In this document: positions 17,680-26,582 of the stretch, one piece after another
Numbering within the stretch: the stretch's first letter is position 1
How the letters are laid out: each line of letters starts with the position of its first letter
Assembly: GCF_016889705.1 (NCBI RefSeq)
Contig: NZ_CP069526.1
Span: forward strand, 1,426,001 to 1,490,000
Source: Amycolatopsis sp. FDAARGOS 1241
Lineage (GTDB): Bacteria > Actinomycetota > Actinomycetes > Mycobacteriales > Pseudonocardiaceae
Length of the DNA: 64,000 bases
Reading direction: 5' to 3'
Translations under genes and position numbers: made by a program
The notes under the pieces: model-generated
Seen by the model: only the letters and a program-made list of their open reading frames with translations
Told to the model about the DNA's origin: nothing
The model's database searches: none

Positions 17680-18252
17680 TCAGGCGGAGGCCAGTTCCCG
17701 GGCCCACTCCGCGCTGGTCGTGGTGCGGCCGCGGCGGGCGAAGACGTCCATGACCAGCGTTTCGTGCAGGGCGGGGTCGGGATCGATGCAGGCGTCGGAG
17801 AGGACGGTGACGTCGTAGTCGAGGTCGGCCGCCTGCAGCGTGGTGGACAGGACCACGCCGCTCGTGGCGATGCCGGCGAGGACGAGGTGCGTGATGTCCT
17901 GCGCGGCCAGGATCTGCTGGAGGTTGTTGCCGGCGAAGGCACTCACGCGGTTCTTGTAGACGACGATCTCGCCGTCGGCGGGGGCGACGTCGGGGTGGAT
18001 GGCGCCGGCGGGGCCGTCCGCGGTGAAGACGCCGGCGGGCAGGGCGCCGAAGATCTTGTTGCGCGGGTGGGCGTCGACGTGGCCTCGCCGCAGCTGCACG
18101 GCGATGTGGATGACCGGCACGGCGGCGGCGTGCGCGATCCCGAGCGTCTCGACGGCGCGGGCCAGGTAGCCGTCGGCGACGCGGGACAGCGTGCTGACCT
18201 GGAGGTCCATCAAGAGCAAAGCGGTGCGGGACAAGGTGGCGCCTTTCGTCAT
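17680..18252 (-). CDS. Isochorismatase-fold hydrolase lacking the usual Cys
   Basis: 190 residues, isochorismatase-like fold: ALLLMDLQ with the conserved Asp, VYKNRVSAFAGNNL with the conserved Lys, and LAGIATSGVVLSTTLQAADL. In classic members the last motif is AT(D/S)xCVxxT; here the Cys position is Val, so nucleophilic catalysis as in nicotinamidase is not expected. True isochorismatases also lack that Cys. Start overlaps the MFS stop (ATGA), so it is the last gene of the MarR-MFS-hydrolase operon and may act on the transporter's substrate. Confidence 0.83.
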   Translation of the reverse strand: MTKGATLSRTALLLMDLQVSTLSRVADGYLARAVETLGIAHAAAVPVIHIAVQLRRGHVDAHPRNKIFGALPAGVFTADGPAGAIHPDVAPADGEIVVYKNRVSAFAGNNLQQILAAQDITHLVLAGIATSGVVLSTTLQAADLDYDVTVLSDACIDPDPALHETLVMDVFARRGRTTTSAEWARELASA

Positions 18253-19676
18253 TCGGTTTCGCGGGTGCGAAGCCGGCCGAGGGTGCGGTCGAAGACGGTG
18301 AGAACGAGGAACAGGACGCCGGTGCCGAGCATGAGCCACGCCAGCACGTGCATCCCGCCGGTGTCGGCGCGCTGGCCGAACGACGCGGCGGTGGTCGCCG
18401 AGGCGATCATCGAGCCGAGGTAGCCGAACGTGCGCAGCAACCCGGCCGACGACCCGATGTGCTCGGGGTTCGCTTGGTGGTAAAGGGAGTTCTGGAGGGC
18501 CAGGCTGTTCGTGCCCTGCGGGACGCCGAAGATCACGGCGAGCAGGACGAGTGTCCACAGCGGACTCTTCCCGGTGAGCGTGAGCATGAGCCCGCACGCC
18601 ACGACCTGCCCGACAGCGCCCAGGAGCAGCTTGCCTCGCACGCCGTCGCGCCGTCCGGTGAGGATCGACACGCCGATCGACACCGCGAACATCGGGATCT
18701 GCACGAGGCCGGCGACGAACGGCGACAGGCCGTAGCCCTCCTCGGTCCACTGGGTGAAGCCGTACAGGAACGCGTACGAGACCGTGTACGCGACGACGGC
18801 GCGGGCGTACGTGGCGACCAGCGGCCGGTTGCCGCCGAGCACCCGCAGGTCGATGAACGGTGTGGTGGCCTTGAGTTCCCGCACTGCGAACGCGGCGCCG
18901 GCCGCGATGGCGATCGCGAGCAGGTACCACGTCGACAGGTGAAGGTTCATCAGAAACAGCAGCAGGGCAAGCAGCATCGCGGCGAACAGCGCCATGCCGG
19001 GCACGTCGAGCTGCTGCGCGAGCCGGCTCGCGGGTGTGGCACTCGATACCTGCTTGGGCAGCCACAAGCCCAGCAGCACGGCGGCGAGGGCGAGGGGCAC
19101 GTTGATCGCGAACGTGGCGCGCCACCCGCCGACACCGATCAGCACGCCGCCGAGCAGCGGGCCGATCACCGCGATGGTCTGGCTGGTCACCGCGAGCGCC
19201 GTCAGCACGCCCGCCGGGCTGTCGCGCCCGGTGCGGCGCGCTTCGCTGCGCAGCAACGCCATCGCCGCCGGGTAACCCGCACACGTGCCGAACCCGAGCA
19301 CCACCCGTGCGACGACCAGCACCGCCAGGTTCGGCGCCGTCGTCCCGATCACGCCGGCCACGCCGACGAGGCTGGTGGCGGCCAGGAACAGCCGCCGCGG
19401 GCCGAACAAGTCGATCAGCCGCCCCACCACGGGCTGCCCGAGCGCCGTCGCCAGGTACAGCGACGACACCAGCCACGCGGTTTCCGCCGGCGGCGCGCCG
19501 AGCGCCTGGCCGATCGAGATGAGCGCGACGGAGACGATCGTGGAGTTGACCGGGTTCAGGATCGCCCCGAGCATCATGGCCGGCAGCAGCCGCCGGTCGA
19601 AAACGGGCTTCGTGGTTTCCGTTCGTGCCGGCGTGGTGGCCTCCCGGTGTGGCGTGTCGGAGGCGGGGTCAGTCAA
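18249..19676 (-). CDS. MFS drug-efflux transporter, DHA2-like
   Basis: 475 residues with 12-14 predicted membrane helices. Motif A appears as GQPVVGRLIDLFGPRRLFL and motif C-like glycine/proline pattern in VVLGFGTCAGYPA. The likely start is TTG at 19674-19676, overlapping the MarR stop by 8 bases, which couples the two. Cognate regulator is the MarR upstream; exporter of a toxic or signalling aromatic is a reasonable inference. Confidence 0.88.
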   Translation of the reverse strand: MTDPASDTPHREATTPARTETTKPVFDRRLLPAMMLGAILNPVNSTIVSVALISIGQALGAPPAETAWLVSSLYLATALGQPVVGRLIDLFGPRRLFLAATSLVGVAGVIGTTAPNLAVLVVARVVLGFGTCAGYPAAMALLRSEARRTGRDSPAGVLTALAVTSQTIAVIGPLLGGVLIGVGGWRATFAINVPLALAAVLLGLWLPKQVSSATPASRLAQQLDVPGMALFAAMLLALLLFLMNLHLSTWYLLAIAIAAGAAFAVRELKATTPFIDLRVLGGNRPLVATYARAVVAYTVSYAFLYGFTQWTEEGYGLSPFVAGLVQIPMFAVSIGVSILTGRRDGVRGKLLLGAVGQVVACGLMLTLTGKSPLWTLVLLAVIFGVPQGTNSLALQNSLYHQANPEHIGSSAGLLRTFGYLGSMIASATTAASFGQRADTGGMHVLAWLMLGTGVLFLVLTVFDRTLGRLRTRETE

Positions 19677-20115
19677 CGGTCAGCTTCTGGAGGACGGCCA
19701 TCGCCTCGAGCACGAGCTGCCGTTCGTCTTCGGTGCAGCGGTCCTGCAGGCGGGCAGTCAGCCATTCGCCACGGAGCTGGCGCCCCTCGTCCACGCGCCG
19801 GCGCCCCTCGGGCGTGACGGTGAGCCGCACCCGGCGGCCGTCGTTCGGATCCGGGGCGCGCGTGACCAGCCCGAGATCGGCGAGCGACGCGATGGTCGAC
19901 GTCATCGACTGGTGCCGGACCCCCTCCGCCGCGGCGAGCTCACTGGCCGTTGCGCCCGGCGAGTCCGCGAGCCGCGTGAGGACCGACGCCTGGCTCAGCG
20001 TGATGTCCTCCGCCTCGGCGGCGCTCAGAATGCGCCTGCGCAGGCGGCTGATGGTGGTCCGGACCTCCTGCGCCGCCTGCACGGCCGAAGGCGCCAAGTT
20101 CGGGGTCTCGTTCAC
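19669..20115 (-). CDS. MarR-family transcriptional regulator
   Basis: 148 residues. Winged helix core LSQASVLTRLADSPGATASE, recognition region GVRHQSMTSTIASLADLGLV and wing DPNDGRRVRLTVTPEGRRRV. First gene of a MarR-MFS-isochorismatase operon; the perfect-arm palindrome at 20138-20158 lies 22 bases before its start and is the likely autoregulatory operator. The effector is probably the substrate of the transporter. Confidence 0.92.
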   Translation of the reverse strand: MNETPNLAPSAVQAAQEVRTTISRLRRRILSAAEAEDITLSQASVLTRLADSPGATASELAAAEGVRHQSMTSTIASLADLGLVTRAPDPNDGRRVRLTVTPEGRRRVDEGRQLRGEWLTARLQDRCTEDERQLVLEAMAVLQKLTVD

Positions 20116-20137
20116 TTGCTTGACGGTAAACTACGCA

Positions 20138-20158
20138 CCTAAAGCTGTACAGTTTAGG
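20138..20158. promoter_or_regulatory. MarR-type palindromic operator
   Basis: Arms CCTAAA (20138-20143) and TTTAGG (20153-20158) flank the palindrome CTGTACAG, giving an almost perfect 21-bp dyad. It sits in an AT-rich patch directly upstream of marR, next to a possible -10 TAGTTT on the minus strand. Size and position match MarR operators. Confidence 0.65.
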
Positions 20159-20734
20159 CTGCGTATATTACTTGCTGAAGCTGGCGGGTGCGGATGGCAT
20201 GGCCGCTCGCGCACGTCGCACCGGCTGGTGGTGCTGCCTCGGGTTTTGGCGCGGCCTGGGCTTCGATCGACCCGGGCGGTCTGGTGGGAGAGGCCGCCTG
20301 CGCAGGCTCGATCGCGGGTCCCTTCGCCATGGCGGCGTGGCGGGAGTGGTGGCGCGGCCGATGTTCGTCCGGGTCGGGCGGCCTGGCGGACGCGGACTCC
20401 GGCCGGCCCTGTCACCGGAAGCTGCAGACTGACGGCGCAGGTCCGCGTTGGGTGGCCGATGTTTGGTGGCGCCGGGCAGTGTGGCGGGAGGGACGCCGTG
20501 CGGTGCGATGGTCGGGAACCTTGATGCGACGCGGCGTGTGGCCGACGTTGGTGCGCTTGATGTTCGGCCGGGCCCAGGCGGTCTGTGGCGACTTTCGGGC
20601 GGGCCCGGCGGCCGGCAACGGAGTGGCGGCGGGCGGGTAGCGCCGTCCGCTGCGTGTGGTGCGGGCGGGTTTCGAGTCGAGCGCGTGGTGGCGGTGTGGG
20701 TCGGGCGGGTGAGGCTGCGAGAGCGGGCAGCGGG
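20159..20734. other. Non-coding, GC-rich spacer with weak internal repetition
   Basis: 576 bases with open frames but no recognisable protein, no ribosome-binding sites and low-complexity translations. Two loosely similar blocks begin CGATGTTCGTCCGGG (near 20360) and TGATGTTCGGCCGGG (near 20560) and continue with related GC-rich text, suggesting a degenerate duplication. No intact gene is seen. Confidence 0.4.
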
Positions 20735-21358
20735 TCAGGAGGTGAAGCTGCCTGCGGCGACCAGGAGGGCCTCGCGGATTGCGGACTCGTAGCCGGTGAT
20801 GTCGGGGTTGTCGTGGGAGGCGTAGTGCTCGACGCCGACGCGGAGGGCGACGTTGAGCATCGCGGCTTGCACCGTGGTGACCAGGTCGGGCTCGGGCAAG
20901 CCGGCGCGGTGGGCGAGGGCTTCGGCGAAGACCGGCTCGGCCGCGCGGTGGGCTTCGAGCCACACCGCGCGCAAACCCGGTTCGGTCCGGGTCAGGCGGA
21001 CGAGGCGGAGCATCGTGCGGGCGTCGTCGGCGGCTTCCGTGAGCGGTGTGCGCGCGATGGCCAGCAGGTCGGCCAGGCCCTGGTCCTTGCGCCACGACCG
21101 CAGCTGCCGGGCGGTGCTCTCGATCCCTCCGGTCAGCAGCGGCATGATGCAGCTCTCCTTGGTCGGGAAGTACCGCCACAGCGTGCGCGACGAAATCCCG
21201 GCCGCCTCGGCGATCTCTTCGCCCGACGTCCCGGCCACGCCCTGGGCGAGGAAGAGCCGCACGGCCGCCCGGGCGACCTCCAGCCGGGTCTCCGCCTTCC
21301 GCCGCTCCGTCAGCGGCGGCCGGCCCAGGCGCGCCGGCGTCTTCTGATCGTGGGGCAT
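20735..21358 (-). CDS. TetR-family transcriptional regulator
   Basis: 207 residues. N-terminal HTH: VAGTSGEEIAEAAGISSRTL and WRYFPTKESCIMP. GGAGGAAAC directly precedes the ATG at 21356-21358. Divergent from the SDR-BVMO-lactonase genes starting at 21448 and therefore their probable repressor; the three CTTRCTG copies in the 89-base gap are candidate operator half-sites. Confidence 0.92.
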   Translation of the reverse strand: MPHDQKTPARLGRPPLTERRKAETRLEVARAAVRLFLAQGVAGTSGEEIAEAAGISSRTLWRYFPTKESCIMPLLTGGIESTARQLRSWRKDQGLADLLAIARTPLTEAADDARTMLRLVRLTRTEPGLRAVWLEAHRAAEPVFAEALAHRAGLPEPDLVTTVQAAMLNVALRVGVEHYASHDNPDITGYESAIREALLVAAGSFTS

Positions 21359-21388
21359 GTTTCCTCCTCGCCGAGTCCGACCAGTCTA

Positions 21389-21423
21389 CTTACTGGCACT
21401 TGCTGACTAGATGGCTCTTACTG
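21389..21423. promoter_or_regulatory. Candidate TetR operator: three CTTRCTG copies
   Basis: CTTACTG at 21389-21395 and 21417-21423 and CTTGCTG at 21399-21405, all in the same orientation, in the AT-richer gap between the divergent TetR and SDR genes. Spacing of 10 bases between the first two copies is one helical turn. Direct rather than inverted order is unusual for TetR, so confidence is modest. Confidence 0.4.
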
Positions 21424-21447
21424 ACAAAAAGTCGTACCCTTCACCCC

Positions 21448-22214
21448 ATGGCACATACCGACGACTTGGCCGGCAGCAGCGTCATCGTCACCGGTGCGGG
21501 TTCGGGCATCGGACGCGCCGCCGCCTGCAGTTCGCCACCGCGGGTTCGAAGGTCGTGGTGGCCGACGTCGACGGGGACGCGGCCGCAGCGGTCGTGAAGG
21601 AGCTCGCCGCGAAGGGCTGCGCCGCGGTTGACGTGGTCGGTGACCTGAGTGACCCGGTGGTGGCCGACGAGGTGATCGCGACCGCGGTGAACACCTTCGG
21701 TGGTGTGGACGTCCTGGTGAACAACGCCGGCATCATGGACTCGATGTCCGCCGTCGCCGACGTAAGCGACGCCGAGTGGACCCGCGTGCTCGCGGTCAAC
21801 CTCACCGCGCCCTTCCTGCTCACGCGCGCCGCCCTGCCGCACCTGCTCGCCCGCGGCAAGGGCGCGATCGTCAACACCGCGTCGCAGGCGTCGTTGCGCG
21901 GAAGCGCCGCCGGAGCCGCGTACACCTCGGCCAAGCACGGCTTGATCGGACTCACCCGCTCGATCGCCGTGATGTACCGCGACTCCGGCATCCGCGCCAA
22001 CGCCATCGCGCCCGGCGGTACCAAGACCGGCATCACCGTCGATGCCGACCCCGCGGCCCACGGGCCACAGGTCCTGGCGCGGTACCTGCCCAACCTCGGC
22101 CGCGTCGCCGAAGCGGAGGAGCAGGCCGCGGCCATCGTCTTCCTCGCTTCCGACGCCGCGGCCAACATCAACGGCGTCGTGCTGCCCGTCGACAACGGCT
22201 GGGCCGCCGTCTGA
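21448..22214 (+). pseudogene. SDR alcohol dehydrogenase, frameshifted after the cofactor motif
   Basis: The ATG at 21448 begins MAHTDDLAGSSVIVTGAGSG with the TGxGxGIG cofactor motif; the continuation LQFATAGSKVVVADVDGDAA is one frame away, needing a single inserted base near 21530. The remainder is a normal classical SDR: NNAGIMDS, YTSAKHG (YxxxK), and C-terminal NGVVLPVDNGWAAV. Full length would be about 255 residues. In the operon it would oxidise a secondary alcohol to the ketone used by the BVMO downstream. As read, translation stops early; a sequencing indel in the run GCCGCCGCC is an alternative. Confidence 0.8.
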
Positions 22215-22288
22215 GCGGCAGCGCGCTCCACCCGCCGCCGCCGGCTCGGCGGCAGGCGCATTCTCCGTGCACCAAGGAAAGGCAGGGC

Positions 22289-24088
22289 ATGTCCATCACC
22301 GCCGGCGTCCCCAACGAGCTGGGCTTCGACCCGGAGGCGCTTCGCGCCAAGTACCGGCACGAACGGGATCGCCGCATCCGCCCCGACGGCCCCGGGCAGT
22401 ACCAACCCGCCGAAGGCGCGTTCGCTGAAGACCCGTACGCCGAGGGCGACTTCGAGCGCGAGCCCCTGCAGGACACCGTCGACGCCGTCGTCATCGGCGG
22501 CGGGTTCGGCGGACTGCTCGCCGCGGCGCGGCTGCGGCAGGTCGGCGTCGAACGCATCCGGGTCGTCGAGAAGGGCGGCGACTTCGGCGGCACCTGGTAC
22601 TGGAACCGCTACCCCGGCATCCACTGCGACATCGAGTCCTACGTCTACCTGCCCCTGCTCGAAGAGCTCGGCTACGTGCCCGAGTGGAAGTACGCGCCTG
22701 GCGAGGAGATCCGCCGGCACGCCCGCGCGATCGGCCGGCACTTCGGTCTGTACCGCGACGCCTGCTTCCAGACGGCCGTCACCGGGCTGGCGTGGGACGA
22801 GGAGGCCGTCGACTGGCTCGTGACCACCGATCGCGGCGACCGCATGCGGGCGCGCTACGTGGTGGTGTCCAACGGGACGCTGGACCGGCCCAAACTTCCC
22901 GGCATCCCCGGCATCGAGTCGTTCGGCGGGCACCTCTTCCACACCAGCCGATGGGACTTCGGCTACACGGGTGGTGACGCCGACGGTCGTCTGCACAAGC
23001 TGGCCGACAAGCGCGTCGCGCTGATCGGCACCGGTGCGACGGCGATCCAGGTCGTGCCCCACCTCGGCCGCGACGCACAGCAGCTGTTCGTCTTCCAGCG
23101 CACCCCATCCACCGTGGATGTTCGCGACAACCGGCGCACCGACCCTGAGTGGGCGGCCTCGCTGACGCCCGGCTGGCAGCGGCGCCGGATGAACAATTTC
23201 CTGGACATCGTTGCCGGCGGACCTGCCGTCACCGAGGACCTGGTGGCCGACGCCTGGACGGCCAGCGCGCACCTGCTGCACAACCTCACCCCCGTCGAGG
23301 TACGGGACGGGCTGACGCCCGAGGATCGCGAACGCCTCGACGAACTCGCCGACTTCCGGAAGATGAACGCGATCCGCGCTCGCGTCGCGGAGATCGTGCA
23401 GGACCCGGAGACGGCCCGGCTGCTCGAACCCTGGTACCGCTACACCTGCAAACGGCCGACCTTCAGCGACGAGTACCTGCAGACGTTCAACCGCCCCAAT
23501 GTGACGCTCGTCGACACTGCGGACCACGGCGGTGTCGAACGGGTCACCGGGGACTCCCTCGTGGTCGGCGACCGCAAGTACGAAGTGGACTGCATCATCC
23601 TCGCCACCGGCTTCCAGGTCGGCCGGTCGGACGTGCTGACCGGCCGCCTGCCCGTGTACGGACGCGGCGGCACTGCCTTGCTGGCGCACTGGAAGCAGGG
23701 GCCGCGCACCCTCCACGGTTTCTACAGCGACGGCTTCCCCAACCTGTTCACCATGGGCTCGGTGCAGAACGCCGCCTCGGTGAACTTCACCCACATCCTG
23801 GACCAACAGGCGATCCACATCGCCGAGGTCGTCGCCCAGGCCGGCAAGCGCGGTGCCCGCTGGGTCGAGCCGAGCACCTCGGCCGTGGACGCGTGGGTCG
23901 CCAGTCTCGGCGAGAACTCGGAGGCGCTGTACAAGTTCCAGGCCGAGTGCACCCCGGGTTACTACAACAACGAGGGCAAACCTCGCCTGCGCGCCGGTTA
24001 CGGCAAGGGCGCGGTGGCGTTTCACGCCTTGCTCGAGCACTGGCGTGACAACGGCGGCCTGGACGACGTCCTGGTTGACGCTGAGTGA
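22289..24088 (+). CDS. Baeyer-Villiger monooxygenase (type I, FAD/NADPH)
   Basis: 599 residues from the ATG at 22289 (AAGGAAAGG upstream). FAD-binding GGGFGG at residues 70-75, the BVMO fingerprint F-x-G-x3-H-x3-W at 212-222 (FGGHLFHTSRW), and NADPH-binding GTGATA at 247-252. The length with an N-terminal extension of about 60 residues resembles PAMO/CPDMO-type and steroid BVMOs. It would insert oxygen next to a ketone to give an ester or lactone. Gene is intact, sits between a frameshifted SDR and a frameshifted lactonase-like gene, and its stop overlaps the next start (GTGA). Confidence 0.92.
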   Translation: MSITAGVPNELGFDPEALRAKYRHERDRRIRPDGPGQYQPAEGAFAEDPYAEGDFEREPLQDTVDAVVIGGGFGGLLAAARLRQVGVERIRVVEKGGDFGGTWYWNRYPGIHCDIESYVYLPLLEELGYVPEWKYAPGEEIRRHARAIGRHFGLYRDACFQTAVTGLAWDEEAVDWLVTTDRGDRMRARYVVVSNGTLDRPKLPGIPGIESFGGHLFHTSRWDFGYTGGDADGRLHKLADKRVALIGTGATAIQVVPHLGRDAQQLFVFQRTPSTVDVRDNRRTDPEWAASLTPGWQRRRMNNFLDIVAGGPAVTEDLVADAWTASAHLLHNLTPVEVRDGLTPEDRERLDELADFRKMNAIRARVAEIVQDPETARLLEPWYRYTCKRPTFSDEYLQTFNRPNVTLVDTADHGGVERVTGDSLVVGDRKYEVDCIILATGFQVGRSDVLTGRLPVYGRGGTALLAHWKQGPRTLHGFYSDGFPNLFTMGSVQNAASVNFTHILDQQAIHIAEVVAQAGKRGARWVEPSTSAVDAWVASLGENSEALYKFQAECTPGYYNNEGKPRLRAGYGKGAVAFHALLEHWRDNGGLDDVLVDAE

Positions 24089-25544
24089 GTGCGTTCAAGG
24101 GGTCCAACGGCATCACGTTCGGCTCCGACGGCCGGTTCTACGTCGCCGAGTTTCTCGGCGGGCGGATCAGCGCGGTGGAGCTCGCCACCGGTCCGGTCGA
24201 CCTCGTGGTGCCGGCGGGTGGCGCGGTCCAGTCGCCCGATGACCTCGCGTTCGGCCCGGACGGCTCGATGTACATCACCGACCTCGTGCCGGGCCGGGTG
24301 TGGCGGCGCGACCCGGCCGGCGACTGCACGCTGGTCTCCGACTCGGTGACGATGCCCAACGACATCACCTGCGTCGGTGATCGGCTGTTCGTCAACGAGA
24401 TGCGCGTCGGCGGGCGGTTGCTCGAGCTGTTTCCGAGCGGCGGGGGCCCGGTGGTGCTCGTCGAGGGCCTGGCGATGGGCAACGCGATGCAGCTCGGTTC
24501 GGACAGGTGCTTGTCTACCCGCACATGCTCATCGGCGCGGTCTTCCGGGTCCGACCGGACGGCGGTGAACCCGAGCTGGTCGCCGAGGACGTGGTCCAGC
24601 CGGTCGCGGTGCACTTCGACCGCGAGGGAACGCTTTTCGTCCTGTCGCGGGACGCCTCGGGGATCGTGACGCGCCTCGACCCGGCAGGCGGCCGGCAGCT
24701 CCTGACGACCGGGATCATGAGGGTGGACAACGCCGCGTTCGACGACGACAACCGGATGTACGTCTCGAGTTACGCCGGCGGTGGCATCGCCGAACTCCGC
24801 CCGGACGGCGAGATCCGGCAGATCGTGCCGCAGGGCCTCGTCGGCCCTTACGGCGTGACGGTCGACCTCGGCGGCGCGGTTTACGCGGCCGACCACTACC
24901 GCCTGGCTACGCCGGAGGGCAACGAGCTCACGCCGTACGCGCACGGGATCGTCGCCGACCGGGGACAGTTGCATGTGACCTCGCAGTACGGCGACGTACG
25001 CACGTATGACCCGGCGCCGCGCCGGCGCGCCGGCGAAATCGCGAGGCCGACCGGCATCGCGGTGCGCGACGACGGCGTTCTCGTGGTCGCCGAGGCGGAC
25101 GCCGGCCGGGTCGTCGCGATCGCCGCCGACGACACTGTGGCCGATGGCTTCGACACTCCGGTCGACGTGGCCTTCGACGGGCAGAACCGGTGCTACGTCA
25201 GCGATGAAAGCGGTGTCGTCCACCGGATCGACGACGGGCAACCGCTCCCGGTCGTGGAGGGGCTGGAATTGCCGCAAGACCTCGCCGTCCGCGGCCCCGA
25301 GCTGCTCGTGGTCGAAACCGGACAGCGGCGGCTGCTGGCCGTCGACCTGGCCACCGGTGCTCTGCGCGTCGAGACGACCGACCTCGAACTCGATCTCCCG
25401 GAGCAGAGCCGGCGGGCGCTGTTCGCCGCCGGACTGCCGGGTTGCCCGCGCCCGTTCGCGGGGATCGCCGTCGGCCCGGACGGCGCCGTGCACGTTTCCA
25501 CCAGCGGCAAGATCGTGCGCATACCGCAGCATCCGGCCACGTGA
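24085..25544 (+). pseudogene. SMP-30/gluconolactonase-like double beta-propeller, frameshifted
   Basis: Starts GTG at 24085, overlapping the BVMO stop. The first part (NGITFGSDGRFYVAEFLGGR, DDLAFGPDGSMYITD, NDITCVGDRLFVNEM) is in one frame to about 24500; the rest (LVYPHMLIGAVFRVRPDGGE, IMRVDNAAFDDDNRMYVSSY, PFAGIAVGPDGAVHVST) is in another. Repeated blades of the SMP-30/NHL type continue to the end, giving a protein of about 485 residues. In this operon hydrolysis of the lactone or ester made by the BVMO is the obvious job. One indel near QLGSD inactivates it as read. Confidence 0.78.
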
Positions 25545-25847
25545 CCCGGCCACGCGAGGGGACCCGAGGTGGAACACTCGTCTCAGCCGGCCGATCACGG
25601 CTTCGTCCCCAAGCTCGACGCCGATTGCCTCGGGACCGTCACCTCGAGTGGTCTCGCGAGATTGCCAGGGTCTTCGGAGTCGGGGCAAATCGAGGTGCGC
25701 ACGCCACAACGTGGCCAGCACACCGTCCACAATGGTCATGACAGGATCCGGTCCAGCCGGGTAGAAGTCCATGCCCTCACGTTACCCACGAACATCGAAC
25801 ACCTGCACGATATCGATCGGGTGAACCAGGCGTGCGCGGCCGTACAG
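25545..25847. other. No gene recognised
   Basis: About 300 bases after the lactonase-like gene. A 95-residue open frame (ATG 25569) and a minus-strand frame from 25772 exist but neither shows a domain, a ribosome-binding site or convincing composition. Probably decayed sequence continuing into the LuxR scrap. Confidence 0.4.
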
Positions 25848-26085
25848 TCCGAATAGGTCAGAGCTGCACGGATCCGCCGCCTGCAGGCCAGCAGTTCGGG
25901 GACGATGTTGGAGATGCCGTTCGCCACGGCGCCTTGCTCACCACCACTGACTTCGCGATCGCCGTGTTCGGCAGGCCCTGCGCCGTCAGGCTGAGCGCCT
26001 CCAGCTCGCGCGCGGTCAGGTCGTCTAGGGAACCCCGGCTGTCCGGCAGCATCTGCGCCACGCGCACCGGCATTGCCGCACCTGT
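25848..26085 (-). pseudogene. LuxR/NarL-type response-regulator C-terminus, broken
   Basis: The minus strand gives GSLDDLTARELEALSLTAQG and LPNTAIAKSVVVSK, a clear LuxR-family DNA-binding helix-turn-helix; after one frameshift near 25928 the recognition helix continues as ANGISNIVPELL and ends RRIRAALTYSD. Normal NarL-type proteins read VVSEGAVEKHISNIF at this point. No receiver domain or start is seen upstream, so only the last 75 or so residues remain. Confidence 0.6.
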
Positions 26086-26154
26086 GTGGAGTTTGCCCGC
26101 GAGGGGAGCGCTGATGGTGCGCGACACGACGGACTGGCGCGGTGCCGCGGTCAA

Positions 26155-26235
26155 CGCCACGAAGAAAACCTCTTCGGCCCCACGGAGCTGACGATCACCG
26201 TCGCCGGTTACCGGTGGGACTCCGCGTCGCCGTCC
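26155..26235 (+). pseudogene. Possible NRPS adenylation-domain scrap (A5 motif)
   Basis: One plus-strand frame reads NLFGPTELTITVAGYRWD (from 26167), which matches the A5 core motif of adenylation domains (NLYGPTEATI then a tyrosine/tryptophan-rich segment) closely. It is followed by a stop at about 26263, and no other A-domain motif is detectable on either side. Only about 20 residues support it, so this is a suggestion, strengthened by the ketosynthase scrap 1.2 kb downstream. Confidence 0.4.
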
Positions 26236-26582
26236 ACGGGGCCACGACCGCTTGTTGCTCGGTGAGGGCGACGTCGGGGACCCGAAGAGGTGAACTCGCC
26301 GTCGCCGGCCCACTGCTGGCACTGCACTGTCATCAGCGCCTGCGGCGAGCGCCCGGTCATCGAGCTCGCGTGCTGCGCGAGCTCGTGCCCGAGGGGGGGT
26401 GATTCCCCGCCACTACCGCCACGTTGACGAGTTCCCTCAACTCCGATCGGAAGATCGGTCGCAGGCGGCCGTGCCGCTCACGCCGGTCGGCTGACGACGA
26501 CGCACGGGCAGGCTCCGCCGGTCTTGCCGGTGGGGCGGGCCTGTGGCGTGTCGTACCCTGAGCGCGGGAGAGGAGCTCACCG

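Noticed and set aside
21488..24040. 850-residue minus-strand open frame opposite the BVMO gene
   Set aside because: It mirrors the high third-position GC of the BVMO. The BVMO strand carries clear motifs and an overlap with the next gene; the minus strand shows none.
25569..25856. 95-residue plus-strand frame after the propeller gene
   Set aside because: No domain, no ribosome-binding site, and His-rich composition typical of chance frames.
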